This document shows, in pieces, positions 1 to 8,440 of a stretch of 32,078 nucleotides of DNA. Numbering within the stretch: the stretch's first letter is position 1; every line of letters starts with the position of its first letter. Where the stretch lies: assembly GCF_030689025.1 (NCBI RefSeq), contig NZ_JAUYWA010000032.1, positions 1 to 32,078 on the forward strand, written 5' to 3'. A model generated the notes under the pieces. It worked only from the letters and a program-made list of their open reading frames with translations, did no database searches and had not been told where the DNA came from. The position numbers were made by a program, and so were the translations under genes. The DNA comes from Oceanobacter sp. 1_MG-2023 (GTDB lineage Bacteria > Pseudomonadota > Gammaproteobacteria > Pseudomonadales > Oceanobacteraceae).

Positions 1-129
1 CTGGTCATCAGACACCTCGTTTATGGTGGCGATATTACCACCTACGTTGGTGTCCGGAATCATTGAACCACTACATAATCGCTCGTTTGAGTAGAGGGTT
101 AAGCTGCCTTTCGTAGCCTGGCTGGAGGT

Positions 130-246
130 GTACGCATTCTGAGTGGGCTTGCCCGGCTGAATGTAGATCAGAGTAATCCGGTTTCTGTTAGCCCAGTCTA
201 TCAGCGACTGTGAGATATATTCTGGGGGATTAAATACCGGCCCATT
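130..246 (-). mobile_element. IS3-family transposase (OrfB) fragment
   Basis: The minus strand reads, without a stop, NGPVFNPPEYISQSLIDWA followed by NRNRITLIYIQPGKPTQNAY. This is the rve/DDE integrase core of IS3-family OrfB, where an NGPEF-like block precedes the PGKPTQNA motif. The match stops after the AY, where an intact protein would continue with a (I/V)ERFN block. On the other side it stops at NGP, where the usual catalytic-Asp context (DNGP) reads ANGP. The reading frame stays open from about 129 to the window edge at 1, but that part looks nothing like a transposase and I do not recognise it. Both ends of the insertion sequence are missing and I see no terminal inverted repeats, so this is a dead scar. 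Confidence 0.7.
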
Positions 247-250
247 GGCA

Positions 251-416
251 GGAGAAAAGCACTTTGTGCTGCACAGCATGGGAACCGGCCTGCGCTACCA
301 GTTATTCCCCAACCTCAACGCCCAGATCAGTTATGGCTGGCAACTGCGCGACAGCGGCAGTAACGACTGCAGGCGACCGTGGCCGCCTGCATGTCTCGCT
401 GCAAGCGAGTTATTAG
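251..416 (+). pseudogene. C-terminal remnant of a ShlB/FhaC-type two-partner-secretion transporter, frameshifted
   Basis: From 251 the plus strand encodes the last beta-strands of an outer-membrane TpsB transporter: a block ending GTGLRYQLFPNLNAQISYGW, then QLRDSGSND. About 120 bases on, the frame must slip by one base near 371 to recover the family's terminal strand GDRGRLHVSLQASY, which ends at TAG 414-416. In the unshifted frame the protein ends in unrelated sequence and stops at 419-421. TpsB proteins end on an aromatic residue at the barrel terminus, as the shifted frame does. Everything upstream of about 250 (POTRA domains and most of the barrel) is absent and replaced by the IS3 fragment. 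A non-functional remnant fits best; a single-base sequencing error could explain the slip but not the truncation. Confidence 0.65.
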
Positions 417-437
417 AATAACCCAACGGAACGGATG

Positions 438-469
438 CAGCAGACAGCGGGAGCTTCCGCTTTCTGCTG
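438..469 (+). terminator. Hairpin after the TpsB remnant, possible terminator
   Basis: Arms cagcagacagcggg (438-451) and tccgctttctgctg (456-469) pair over 12 of 14 positions around a 4-base loop, 22 bases past the remnant's stop. No T-run follows, so an intrinsic terminator is only a possibility. The rest of 417-718 holds the partial radD copy (514-678) and the 3' end of the RND gene; I see no other gene there. Confidence 0.3.
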
Positions 470-513
470 GGCTTCGAGAAAAAGAACGTCATGTTTGCCG
501 TATCGTTCACAGG

Positions 514-678
514 GAACGGCGCTGTCCGTATCCCTGCGTTACGAACCGCCACAGAGGGCATCCCTACTACACTTCTATACTTCGTTTGCCTTGCGGTAAT
601 TCCCCTGATAATCAAAGATCCGCACCTGCACCTGCCAGCAGTGTTTTTGTTTGCGGGCAATAACAAGGTCCGGTGCCG
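514..678 (-). repeat. Partial second copy of the radD 3' end (left direct repeat)
   Basis: This stretch repeats 5794-5947 in the same orientation. It covers the last 33 codons of radD plus about 50 bases beyond the stop. Differences are about six base changes and an 11-base insertion (near 568-578) that looks like a local duplication just after the stop codon. Read on the minus strand it gives [15 protein letters not shown], then [18 protein letters not shown] and a stop. Against the intact copy that is three amino acid changes (F to L, Y to C, E to V), including an unusual aromatic-to-Cys change, as expected of a copy no longer under selection. No helicase sequence continues beyond 678. Confidence 0.85.
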
Positions 679-718
679 ATCAACCTTGCGGCAATGGGAT
701 AGCTGGCCAAGGTCTCCC

Positions 719-3700
719 CTACGAATAATCGCTATCAGGTATTCGGTAGAATATGGCATAAAGCGCCGGTACAAATACCAGCGTGGCCACGGTGCCCAGT
801 GAAACGCCACCAATAAGAACGTAAGCCAGCGGGCCCCAGAAGCTATCGATGGTCAGTGGTACAAACGCCAGCACCGCAGCCAGAGCGGTCAGAATAACGG
901 GCCGGGATCTCTGCACACCCGCTTCAATGACGGCACTTCGAATCAGCATGCCCTCTTTCATATTATCTGAAATTTGCTGGGTCAGGATTAGGGTGTTACG
1001 CATCAGAATACCGGCGAGACCAATAATCCCCAACGTTGCCACAAAGCCAAATGGCTGGTTAAAGATCAGCAGCGCGGCCACAGCACCAATCAAACCCAGT
1101 GGGGCCGTCAATATCACCACCAGCGTACCTTTGAAGGAGCGCATCTGCAGCATCACAAAAACAAGCATCAACACGATCATAAGGGGTTGTAGCACTTGAA
1201 TGGAGTGCTCGCCTTTCGAGGATTGCTCAACTGAACCACCGATTTGCAAAGAATAGCCAACAGGCATTTGTGCGCGCAGCTCCGCTAGCGCTGCCCATAC
1301 GTCGGCCGTAACATCTTTGGCCTGTGCTCCTCGAACATCAGCATTAACCGCCACAAACGGTTCCCGGTTATAACGCCGGATTACAGGTTCTTCGTAGACG
1401 ACCTCCGCTTCGCCAACCTGGTTAAATGAAATGCGTCGCCCCTCTTCACTGACAACTTCAAGATTCTGAATCTGTGTAATATCTTCTGCCTTGGCCCGAC
1501 CAACCACCGGGGTCAATCGAATACCATCCCTTAACGTTGTAATGGCCAACCCGGATAGTTGAAATTGCAGCTGATAAGCAACTTCTTCTGGCGTCAAGCC
1601 AAACAACCGGAGCCGGTCTTTGTCGAAGCGAATATCGATACCAGGTGTGCGTTCATCCCATTCCAGATGACTATTTTCAGTGTTGGCATGGCTCGCGATA
1701 ATATCCCTCACTTTTTTACCAATAGTACGCAGCTGATTGGCCTCTGGCCCCATCACTCGAATACTGACTGGCCAGTCAACCGGCGGGCCGTAAAGGAGTG
1801 TTTCAGCTCTGACTCGTGACTCCGGAAAATCACCGGCCGCTACCCGGTTACGAATCAATCGGATCAAACCATCTCGGGCTGCGATGTCTTCTGCCACGAT
1901 AACCAGCTTGGCGAAAGCACTGTTCGGCTGCTCCGGGCTGGCAGAGATAAAAAACCGGGGAGCCCCTGCTCCAATATAAGCCGACATGGACTTGATGCCG
2001 CTGGTGCCCTCCATCAGTCGTTCTATTTTTTGGACGGTAGCGTCGGTGGCTTCAATCGAAGTGCCTTGTGGATGATAAATACTGACCAGCACCTCAAGAC
2101 GATCAGAGACGGGGAAAAACTGCTTCTGGACTGGACCAATCATGCCCACTATAGATATAAACAATAATGCAAACGTACTCAGAACAACGATTTTTCGATG
2201 CGCCAGGGTGCCGATAATAAGCTTCCTGAGCATACGGTAGGGACGTGAGGAATAGGCTTCCTTGTTGCTATGAGAGCTGTGATACAGGTTATCTGGCAAA
2301 ATTTTCACCCCCAGATAAGGAGTAAACACAACGGCAACCACCCAGGAAAGTAACAACGCAATGGCCAATACCCAGAAAATATTGCCTGCGTACTCACCGA
2401 CACTGGAGCGGGCAAATCCTATGGGTACAAAACCGGCAACCGTTACCAGAGTCCCATAGAGCATTGGAGCGGCGGTCACATTCCAGGCATGAGACGCCGC
2501 CAGTAGCTTGTCCCATCCTTCTTCCAGTTTCACAATCATCATCTCGATGGCAATGATGGCATCATCAACCAACAGCCCCAATGCAATAATGAGCGCCCCG
2601 AGTGTAATACGATCAAGGTTAATGCCCATTGCAAGCATCACAATAAATGAGAGTCCAAGAGTGACTGGAATAGCAATTCCCACCACGATCCCGGCCCGCA
2701 GGCCAACCGCCAGCATTGTAACGGCCATCACCACGAGCACGGCAACCAGAAACTTAACCTGGAAAAGATTGACCGCACCGATAATGGCTTCTTCCTGATT
2801 TGTCAGCAGGTCAAGCTCCATTCCCAGAGGAAGCATTACTCTTTCGTTTTCCCAGAATGCTCTCAACCGTTTACCAAACGCCAGGCCATTCTCTCCACGC
2901 CGCATGACCACACCAATCAGTAGAGCGTCCTCTCCGGATGAACGAATGAGATAGCTGGGAGGATCTTCGTACCCTCTGGATATAGTGGCAATATCACCCA
3001 GTCTGATCAGATGTTCATCAATTCGGACAGGTACCTCTTGCAAAGCCTCCAGGTTCGATAAATCGTCGTCCAGGCGGAGGTAGACTTTAGGGCCTGCCGT
3101 GGAAATATGGCCCGCAGGCAAGAGTCGGTTATTGGCTTGAATAGCCTCGATAATATCGGTAAGAGACACTCCTAACCCTTGTAACTTCGTCATGTCGAAA
3201 TCAACAAATACCTGTTCTGATCGCTCACCTAAAATCTCGGCTTTTTCAACTCCCTGAACGCGCTGTACCCTGTCCCGAATCGCCTCGGCATCCTGGATCA
3301 ATTCTCGCTGCGCGACACCTGATGCCGTCAGCGCAACCAGGGTGAAATACACATCACCGAAGTCCTCATTTACGATAGGCCCGATAACCCCGTCCGGTAA
3401 CTGGGATGCTTCATCCTGCATGCGACGCCGGACCTGATAAAAGCGATCGGGGACATGCTTGGCGTCGGTGTAATCCTGGAACTCAACCTGCAAGTCGGCC
3501 CGCCCCGCCCGCACCGTTGTCTCAATTTTGTACAAATCCTCCACTTCCTGAATGCGTTTTTCCAACCGATCAACCACACTATCTTGTAATTCATCAGCGG
3601 CAGCACCCGGCCACAGAACAGTCACCATCATGACTCTTACCGTGAAATCAGGATCTTCGGCCCGACCCAAAGACGTAAAAGCGTAAAGGCCTGCAACCAA

Positions 3701-3775
3701 GGAAAGCGTAATAAAAAAGAGCGTAACCGAGCTTTCTCGCACAGCGATTCTGGAGAGATTGGGAAAAGCCATCAC
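719..3775 (-). CDS. RND-family efflux pump, inner-membrane transporter (AcrB/MexK/TriC-like)
   Basis: The 1018-residue protein has the size and layout of a hydrophobe/amphiphile efflux RND pump. It has a first membrane helix at about 15-37, a large periplasmic loop, a helix bundle at about 335-490, a second periplasmic loop and a final bundle ending near 1010. The proton-relay Asp pair is visible in the fourth helix (GLLVDDAIIAIEM, D404-D405). The N-terminal motif AEDPDFTVRVMMVTVLWPGA resembles the MexK/TriC branch more than AcrB itself. The start codon overlaps the adaptor gene's stop by four bases (ATGA), so the two are co-translated. No outer-membrane channel gene is present, so a TolC-type partner must lie elsewhere. 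The substrate cannot be read from sequence; drugs, detergents or biocides are typical. The gene ends 41 bases from the partial radD copy. Confidence 0.92.
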   Translation of the reverse strand: MMAFPNLSRIAVRESSVTLFFITLSLVAGLYAFTSLGRAEDPDFTVRVMMVTVLWPGAAADELQDSVVDRLEKRIQEVEDLYKIETTVRAGRADLQVEFQDYTDAKHVPDRFYQVRRRMQDEASQLPDGVIGPIVNEDFGDVYFTLVALTASGVAQRELIQDAEAIRDRVQRVQGVEKAEILGERSEQVFVDFDMTKLQGLGVSLTDIIEAIQANNRLLPAGHISTAGPKVYLRLDDDLSNLEALQEVPVRIDEHLIRLGDIATISRGYEDPPSYLIRSSGEDALLIGVVMRRGENGLAFGKRLRAFWENERVMLPLGMELDLLTNQEEAIIGAVNLFQVKFLVAVLVVMAVTMLAVGLRAGIVVGIAIPVTLGLSFIVMLAMGINLDRITLGALIIALGLLVDDAIIAIEMMIVKLEEGWDKLLAASHAWNVTAAPMLYGTLVTVAGFVPIGFARSSVGEYAGNIFWVLAIALLLSWVVAVVFTPYLGVKILPDNLYHSSHSNKEAYSSRPYRMLRKLIIGTLAHRKIVVLSTFALLFISIVGMIGPVQKQFFPVSDRLEVLVSIYHPQGTSIEATDATVQKIERLMEGTSGIKSMSAYIGAGAPRFFISASPEQPNSAFAKLVIVAEDIAARDGLIRLIRNRVAAGDFPESRVRAETLLYGPPVDWPVSIRVMGPEANQLRTIGKKVRDIIASHANTENSHLEWDERTPGIDIRFDKDRLRLFGLTPEEVAYQLQFQLSGLAITTLRDGIRLTPVVGRAKAEDITQIQNLEVVSEEGRRISFNQVGEAEVVYEEPVIRRYNREPFVAVNADVRGAQAKDVTADVWAALAELRAQMPVGYSLQIGGSVEQSSKGEHSIQVLQPLMIVLMLVFVMLQMRSFKGTLVVILTAPLGLIGAVAALLIFNQPFGFVATLGIIGLAGILMRNTLILTQQISDNMKEGMLIRSAVIEAGVQRSRPVILTALAAVLAFVPLTIDSFWGPLAYVLIGGVSLGTVATLVFVPALYAIFYRIPDSDYS

Positions 3776-4836
3776 GCCCCCCTGGCATCAAGTGATTGCA
3801 CTGCCATGCCGGGCTTGAGCAGGTGTGTACCGCTAGAAATAACAATCAGCCCCTCTTCCAGAGTTGAACCAGTGACCCAGGCATGATCTTTGTCGATACG
3901 CTGGATATCAACGTTGAGCGGCACTGCTTCGCCATCCACTATTGTCCAGATAAAGGGGGTCTCACCACGTTCATCCAGGGCAGAAATGGCCATTTTATAA
4001 AGTGGTATTGAATCGTTGCTGACCAGGAACCGTGTTCTGACAAGCTGGCCATACCTTAGGTCTGACAGTGGTTGATCTATCGTGTAGCGTGTTTTCCAGG
4101 TACGGCTTTCCGGGTCGGCCGCCCCGGCCATCTCTCTCCGCGTCAGTGCTATGGCCTCTCCGTCATGCAGTAACCCTCCTTGCTCTGGAGGATATGCGCC
4201 AGAAGGGTAATCCACCTCAACTTCCCGCTCTCCCGATTTAGCCAGTTTTGCAACCGGCCGCCCCACACTGACCACCTCTCCCGGTTCGATAAACACATCC
4301 AGTATGATGCCGTCGCTCTCTGCTCTGAGTACCCCATATTCCAACATATTCAAGGCCTGGGACAGCTGGGCCTCAGCAACATCACGACGCGCTTGCGTCT
4401 CTTCCTGGGTCAGTAACGCCCTCTCGTATTCCTGCCGACTGGTATAGCCCTGATCTACCAATTGATAGTCACGCTCCAGATCTTTTTCAGCAAGTTTCAG
4501 CGTTGCTTCTGCTGCCCTCAGGTTGGCACGTGCAGTCACAACAGACTCGCGCAGGTCTCGCAGATCGAGAGTGAACAGCACCTCCCCTTTTTTAACAAAC
4601 TGCCCAGCATCGACCAGCCGCTGATCAACCTTGCCTCCAACCTGAAAAGCCAACTCGACCTCGTGGCGCGCTTTGACTGTCCCGGTCAACTCATGGCCGG
4701 GTTTTGTAGCCTCGACCAGGTTTTCTATTTTTACCCAGCGAGCAGCATCAGAGGCTGCCTCGACCGTGCTCTCGGTAGACTGTGAGCACCCAGACAAAAC
4801 ATAAGTGGTTATCAGAATAGTAAAAAAACGATTCAT
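3772..4836 (-). CDS. RND efflux periplasmic adaptor (membrane fusion) lipoprotein
   Basis: A 354-residue HlyD/AcrA-type adaptor that links the pump to an outer-membrane channel. The N-terminus is a lipoprotein signal with lipobox LSGC (lipidated Cys17). A lipoyl/barrel-sandwich half follows (GTVKARHEVELAFQVGGKVD), then an alpha-helical hairpin at roughly 95-165 rich in Ala, Glu, Gln and Leu, the second lipoyl half (RAESDGIILDVFIEPGEVVS) and a beta-barrel plus membrane-proximal domain. It is first in a two-gene operon with the pump. A Shine-Dalgarno sequence (AGGA, about 4846-4849 read on the minus strand) lies 9-10 bases before the ATG. The divergent MarR gene is the obvious candidate regulator. 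Confidence 0.9.
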   Translation of the reverse strand: MNRFFTILITTYVLSGCSQSTESTVEAASDAARWVKIENLVEATKPGHELTGTVKARHEVELAFQVGGKVDQRLVDAGQFVKKGEVLFTLDLRDLRESVVTARANLRAAEATLKLAEKDLERDYQLVDQGYTSRQEYERALLTQEETQARRDVAEAQLSQALNMLEYGVLRAESDGIILDVFIEPGEVVSVGRPVAKLAKSGEREVEVDYPSGAYPPEQGGLLHDGEAIALTRREMAGAADPESRTWKTRYTIDQPLSDLRYGQLVRTRFLVSNDSIPLYKMAISALDERGETPFIWTIVDGEAVPLNVDIQRIDKDHAWVTGSTLEEGLIVISSGTHLLKPGMAVQSLDARGA

Positions 4837-4951
4837 TAATATTTCCTCAGCAAGCAGTTTGGGCAGGCGTCACAGCAACCAGGGCTGTCCAGCCTGGATT
4901 ACAACTCACTCGAATTCCCTTTTGCAGAGTAAGTTAATCTACAGCAGAAAG

Positions 4952-4969
4952 ATGACAGCATACTGTCAT
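4952..4969. promoter_or_regulatory. 18-bp palindrome between efflux operon and marR, candidate MarR operator
   Basis: ATGACAG-cata-CTGTCAT is a perfect inverted repeat with 7-base arms and a 4-base spacer, 116 bases upstream of the adaptor start and about 255 bases upstream of marR. MarR-family dimers commonly bind 16-20 bp palindromes between themselves and a divergent target, so the size and position fit. This is the only clear symmetric element I noticed in the 388-base divergent region 4837-5224. I could not place confident -35/-10 boxes there. Confidence 0.5.
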
Positions 4970-5224
4970 TGTGACTATTATTAGTCTCAAGAACAACGTC
5001 AAATTGTATGCCTCCCCAAAAAATCGAGGCTTAAGGCAGAAGTTTTTTATCATGCTAGACCAAGGGATCTCCCACGAAACCATCGCAATTCACCAACCGA
5101 TCAGTATCAGTGCCCATCCTCAAGTAGAATAAGAGCGGTGTACTGGTACAGAGAACCTGGCGCCAGTACTATCCGCGGCGCTCCGAATACAGTGGCATTA
5201 CAAAATCGTAAAGGAAATCAACCA

Positions 5225-5683
5225 ATGACCCAGCGCGTGAAGCGTAGTGAAGTACTTACCGATCTTATTCTTGAAATCTTCCGATTTAATGGCACATTGC
5301 GCGAAACAGGTGACAACCTGGTACGCGGTTTGGGATTAACAAGCGCTCGGTGGCAAGTGCTTGGCGCAATCACAATGGAAGAACACAACCCTACTGTTGC
5401 CAGCATTGCTCGCCGAATGGGTCTGGCAAGACAGTCCGTACAACGGGTCGTGAACGATCTGGTCAAAGAGGGTCTTTTAATATGCAAAGACAACCCGGAT
5501 CACAAAAGAGCAAAACTGATTGTCATGACAGAGGCAGGTAGCGAAAAATACCGGCTGGCGGATGTACGGCAACACCACTGGGTTGAGGCCTTATCCGACA
5601 ACCTGACGGCACAAGAGCTGCAACAAGCGCTTGATTTGATTCGACAGTTAGATCAACGCTGCCGCAAAGACCTGAGCAAGTAA
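5225..5683 (+). CDS. MarR-family transcriptional regulator
   Basis: A 152-residue winged-helix regulator. The start chosen is ATG 5225, with AAGGA at 5211-5215 nine bases upstream; an in-frame ATG at 5138 would add 29 residues unlike any MarR N-terminus. The MarR core is visible: helix 1-2 dimerisation region, the segment GLTSARWQVLGAI, the recognition helix region SIARRMGLARQSVQRVVNDL, then the wing with the family hallmark DNPDHKRAKLI (consensus D.RD.RAK.v.LT..G). It is transcribed away from the RND adaptor-pump operon, the usual arrangement for a local repressor relieved by a pump substrate. The efflux function and regulatory target are inferred from this arrangement. Confidence 0.9.
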   Translation: MTQRVKRSEVLTDLILEIFRFNGTLRETGDNLVRGLGLTSARWQVLGAITMEEHNPTVASIARRMGLARQSVQRVVNDLVKEGLLICKDNPDHKRAKLIVMTEAGSEKYRLADVRQHHWVEALSDNLTAQELQQALDLIRQLDQRCRKDLSK

Positions 5684-5793
5684 CCAATCACCATCTTCAA
5701 CCTGCAGCGAGCGTCTTGAACTGTATAGCCAGACACCGGCATCCTTGCGCTTTTATCTGTTCCAGGATATTGCCAAGGCATGGAGTAGCAGGA

Positions 5794-5947
5794 GAACGGC
5801 GCTGTCCGTATCCTTGCGTTACGAACCGCCACAGAGGGCGTCCCTACACTTCGTTTGCCTTGCGGTAATTCCCCTGATAATCAAAGATCCGCTCCTGCAC
5901 CTGCCAGTAGTGTTTTTGTTTGCGGGCTATAACAAAGTCCGGTGCCG
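5794..5947 (-). repeat. Right direct repeat: native 3' end of radD and flank
   Basis: This is the counterpart of 514-678, within intact radD and its 3' flank. The shared block begins at GAACGGCG about 50 bases outside the radD stop and ends abruptly at CGGTGCCG inside the gene. Between the two copies lie only the RND pump, adaptor and marR, about 5.1 kb. No integrase gene lies between them. Confidence 0.85.
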
Positions 5948-7640
5948 GTAGCTGGGCCTGCACCTCAAGCACTTCTTCGATCCGGCTGAACTCTTTCGGG
6001 GTCTGACTATTGCCGCAACGCCGACCAAACAATCGGTTAAAGACGTGGCGTTGTGCCGGCTTGCTGAAATCGAAGGACTCGCCCAACTCCTCCCCGTCTT
6101 CGCCGTGGTAGGTGATCTTCAGCTTGCTATCGGGTTTGTCTCTGTGGCTGCTCAGGGTGATCCCGGCACAGCGGATCACCATGGCATTTTTCAGTTTCAG
6201 GGCGTCCCTGAGCTGATCATCCGGGTCGATAATGGCTTGTTTGCACTGGTGGCAGTTACGGGCGGCGATGTCATTCTCGCTACCGCAGTGGGGGCACTCC
6301 TTGAAGCGGAAGCGGTAATCACACTGCTGCGGACGCTCGTACTGCGCTCCCGGCCCATCCTCTTCCTCAGGTTCCAGCAACCCCTGACAACGACGCCCGT
6401 AGTGTTCAATCACATGGCCGTGACCATCGGTTTTGCCCCAGAAAATATTGGCAAACCCACAGGCCGGGCAGAACACCTGCACCGGCTCACTATCCGGATT
6501 GGGTTTCTTCTCCCCCACTTCCGGGTGGTACAGATTGACCCGGTTGCCAGCGTAATCAATCACCAGGCAATCCTGCTTGCCTTCATCCAGCCGCAGACCC
6601 CGGCCCACAATCTGCTGATACAGGCTCACCGACTGGGTAGGACGCAGAATGGCAATAACGTCCACATGAGGTGCGTCAAAGCCAGTGGTGAGTACGGATA
6701 CATTCACCAGATACTTCAACTGCCGCTGCTTGAAGCACTGAATTAATGCATCCCGCTCATTCTGCTCGGTAGCGCCGGTAATCAAGGCAGTTTGCTGTTC
6801 CGGCAGATAGCCGGTGATCTCTTTGGCGTGATCGACCGTGGCAGCAAAGATCATCACCGCCTGACGTTGGGCAGCCAGTTCCATCACCTGTTCGATAATG
6901 GCCCGGGTCACACGTGGGTGCTTGCCTAACAGCTGGTTTACGTCTTTTTCGGCGTATTCACCAAAGCGGTTTTGCGTCAAGGCGGAGAAATCGTATTGCG
7001 CCACAGCGGCGTCCACCAGTTCCGGGCGGGTGAGGTAGCCGTTGTTAATCATGTACCTTAACGGCAGTTCATAAATACAGCGCACAAAGGGCTTGTCCTG
7101 TTCACTGCGAACAAAACCCCGGTAGTGATAACGGTAGATCCAGCCCATGCCTAAACGGTAGGGCGTGGCGGTCAGCCCAAGTACCTTGAGAGCGCGGTTC
7201 CGTTGTCGTAGCTGATCGATGATTTTTTGATACTGACTGGTTTCCTCACCACTGACCCGGTGACATTCGTCGATGATCAGCAGGGAATATTCATCCCCGA
7301 ACTGATCAAGGTTGGCGGAGACGGACTGCACGCTGGCGAAAGTGACCTGGTGCCGATTCTCCTTGCGTTTTAACCCGGCGGAGAAAATGCCAGCCGTCAC
7401 CCCATAGCTCTGGTATTTGGCGTGGTTCTGCTCAACCAGCTCTTTGACGTGGGCCAGCACCAGAATCTTGCGCCGAGCCAGGCGGGCCAGCTCGGCAATG
7501 ACCAGACTCTTCCCGGCACCGGTGGGCAATACGATCACCGCCGACTCATCGGATTTTCGGAAGTGTCTCAAGGTGGCATCGACGGCTTCCTGCTGGTAGG
7601 GGCGGAGCTGAAAAGGGGTTTTTACAGGTTGGACTGTCAT
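5844..7640 (-). CDS. radD: RadD-type superfamily 2 DNA helicase/ATPase
   Basis: This 598-residue protein matches E. coli RadD (YejH, 586 residues) along its length. RecA-like domain 1 has Walker A LPTGAGKS (38-45), the DECH box (124-127) and TAT (157-159). Domain 2 has the arginine-finger motif VGRGLR (345-350). A Cys-rich region follows, with C391, C394, C418 and C440, then C449, C452, C463 and C466, as in RadD's zinc-binding section. RadD interacts with SSB and RecA and supports resolution of recombination intermediates and double-strand break repair. The C-terminus [20 protein letters not shown] is what has been partly duplicated at 514-678. The start ATG lacks a strong Shine-Dalgarno sequence, but the N-terminus aligns with RadD. 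Confidence 0.93.
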   Translation of the reverse strand: MTVQPVKTPFQLRPYQQEAVDATLRHFRKSDESAVIVLPTGAGKSLVIAELARLARRKILVLAHVKELVEQNHAKYQSYGVTAGIFSAGLKRKENRHQVTFASVQSVSANLDQFGDEYSLLIIDECHRVSGEETSQYQKIIDQLRQRNRALKVLGLTATPYRLGMGWIYRYHYRGFVRSEQDKPFVRCIYELPLRYMINNGYLTRPELVDAAVAQYDFSALTQNRFGEYAEKDVNQLLGKHPRVTRAIIEQVMELAAQRQAVMIFAATVDHAKEITGYLPEQQTALITGATEQNERDALIQCFKQRQLKYLVNVSVLTTGFDAPHVDVIAILRPTQSVSLYQQIVGRGLRLDEGKQDCLVIDYAGNRVNLYHPEVGEKKPNPDSEPVQVFCPACGFANIFWGKTDGHGHVIEHYGRRCQGLLEPEEEDGPGAQYERPQQCDYRFRFKECPHCGSENDIAARNCHQCKQAIIDPDDQLRDALKLKNAMVIRCAGITLSSHRDKPDSKLKITYHGEDGEELGESFDFSKPAQRHVFNRLFGRRCGNSQTPKEFSRIEEVLEVQAQLPAPDFVIARKQKHYWQVQERIFDYQGNYRKANEV

Positions 7641-7817
7641 GGGCAGAGCTTGATGGTTATCCGATGGAGGCTGATTTGGGTCACCGTTTTGATCAGCTTA
7701 AGGTATCGTCGGCGGCCGGAAAACAAAAAGATCTGCGGGCCGGGTTATGGTGCATGATAACGGGCAGTTAAGGTCGATATGCCACGCCTCGATCGCCCTT
7801 TAATGACAAGGTTGACG

Positions 7818-7826
7818 TGCTAGAAT
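7818..7826 (+). promoter_or_regulatory. Extended -10 element upstream of the truncated ATPase gene
   Basis: TGCTAGAAT fits an extended -10 (TGnTAnAAT) 37 bases before the ATG at 7863. No good -35 is visible at the expected spacing. Confidence 0.3.
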
Positions 7827-7862
7827 CATTCACCACTTACTCGGCAGCCAGATTGTTTATCC

Positions 7863-8210
7863 ATGAAAATTTGTCATTTAAAACTGGATCACTTCCGCCG
7901 CTTCGGTTCTTTCGAAATAGATTTCCATGAGCAGCTTACGGTGTTGGTTGCCCGTAATGGCGCGGGTAAAACCAGTATTCTGGATGCTCTGTCTATTGCT
8001 CTGGGACCATTCTTGACTCGTTTACCCAACGTTAGTGGTAAAAATCCTAAAGACTCTGATTTTCAGGTTTATCCCGATCAATCAAAACCTCCATTCATGA
8101 GGATTCAGTGTCATTCATTTAACAAGATCCTCTGGGACAGAACAGAAAAACGCGACCAGACCAAACAACCACACGCTGCAATAACGCCAGATATGGAATT
8201 TTTTATCTGA
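7863..8210 (+). pseudogene. Truncated RecF/SMC-like AAA ATPase (N-terminal fragment)
   Basis: The 115-residue frame starts MKICHLKLDHFRRFGSFEID and continues with FHEQLTVLVARNGAGKTSIL. This is the typical opening of AAA_23/RecF-type ATPases, the fold used by OLD, PtuA and similar defence proteins; intact members run several hundred residues. The P-loop is altered: the first Gly of GxxxxGKT is Ala (ARNGAGKT). After a plausible stretch ending ILWDRTEKRDQTKQ the frame runs to a TGA at 8208-8210 and the rest of the protein is missing. The 230 bases to ndh show short open pieces in other frames but nothing I can assign. A decayed gene is the best reading; a short functional peptide is possible but unsupported. 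Confidence 0.6.
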
Positions 8211-8352
8211 TCTACACTCGAATCAGCCGCGAGCCATCCCTTCTGGCATTTGTGCATCCATCGTCGTAGATCGATAGTCCTGCTCCCTTTGTCGCCTGGA
8301 GTATCCGCTTCAGGTACTGCCACAAGGGTTCCCTTCTGCTACGCCAGAGTTA

Positions 8353-8381
8353 TTGCCCAACCGACAGCAGCGTCTTATTGT
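8353..8381 (+). promoter_or_regulatory. Candidate sigma-70 promoter for ndh
   Basis: TTGCCC (8353-8358) and TATTGT (8376-8381) are separated by 17 bases, ending 59 bases before the ndh ATG. Each box matches the consensus at about four of six positions, so this is suggestive only. Confidence 0.3.
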
Positions 8382-8440
8382 ACAAGTGTTAGGCTCCATT
8401 TAATTCGAGACCCGTTTTTTACCTTTTCACAGGAGCGGAC

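Noticed and set aside
331..813. 160-codon minus-strand frame across the left junction
   Set aside because: It overlaps the TpsB remnant, the radD copy (in the wrong frame) and the RND 3' end; no coherent protein.
514..5947. Composite transposon carrying the efflux genes
   Set aside because: The flanking repeats are radD sequence, not insertion sequences, and the only transposase fragment lies outside them and is dead.
6045..6746. 233-codon open frame opposite radD
   Set aside because: Antisense to the RadD zinc and helicase regions; no recognisable family and a shadow-type composition.
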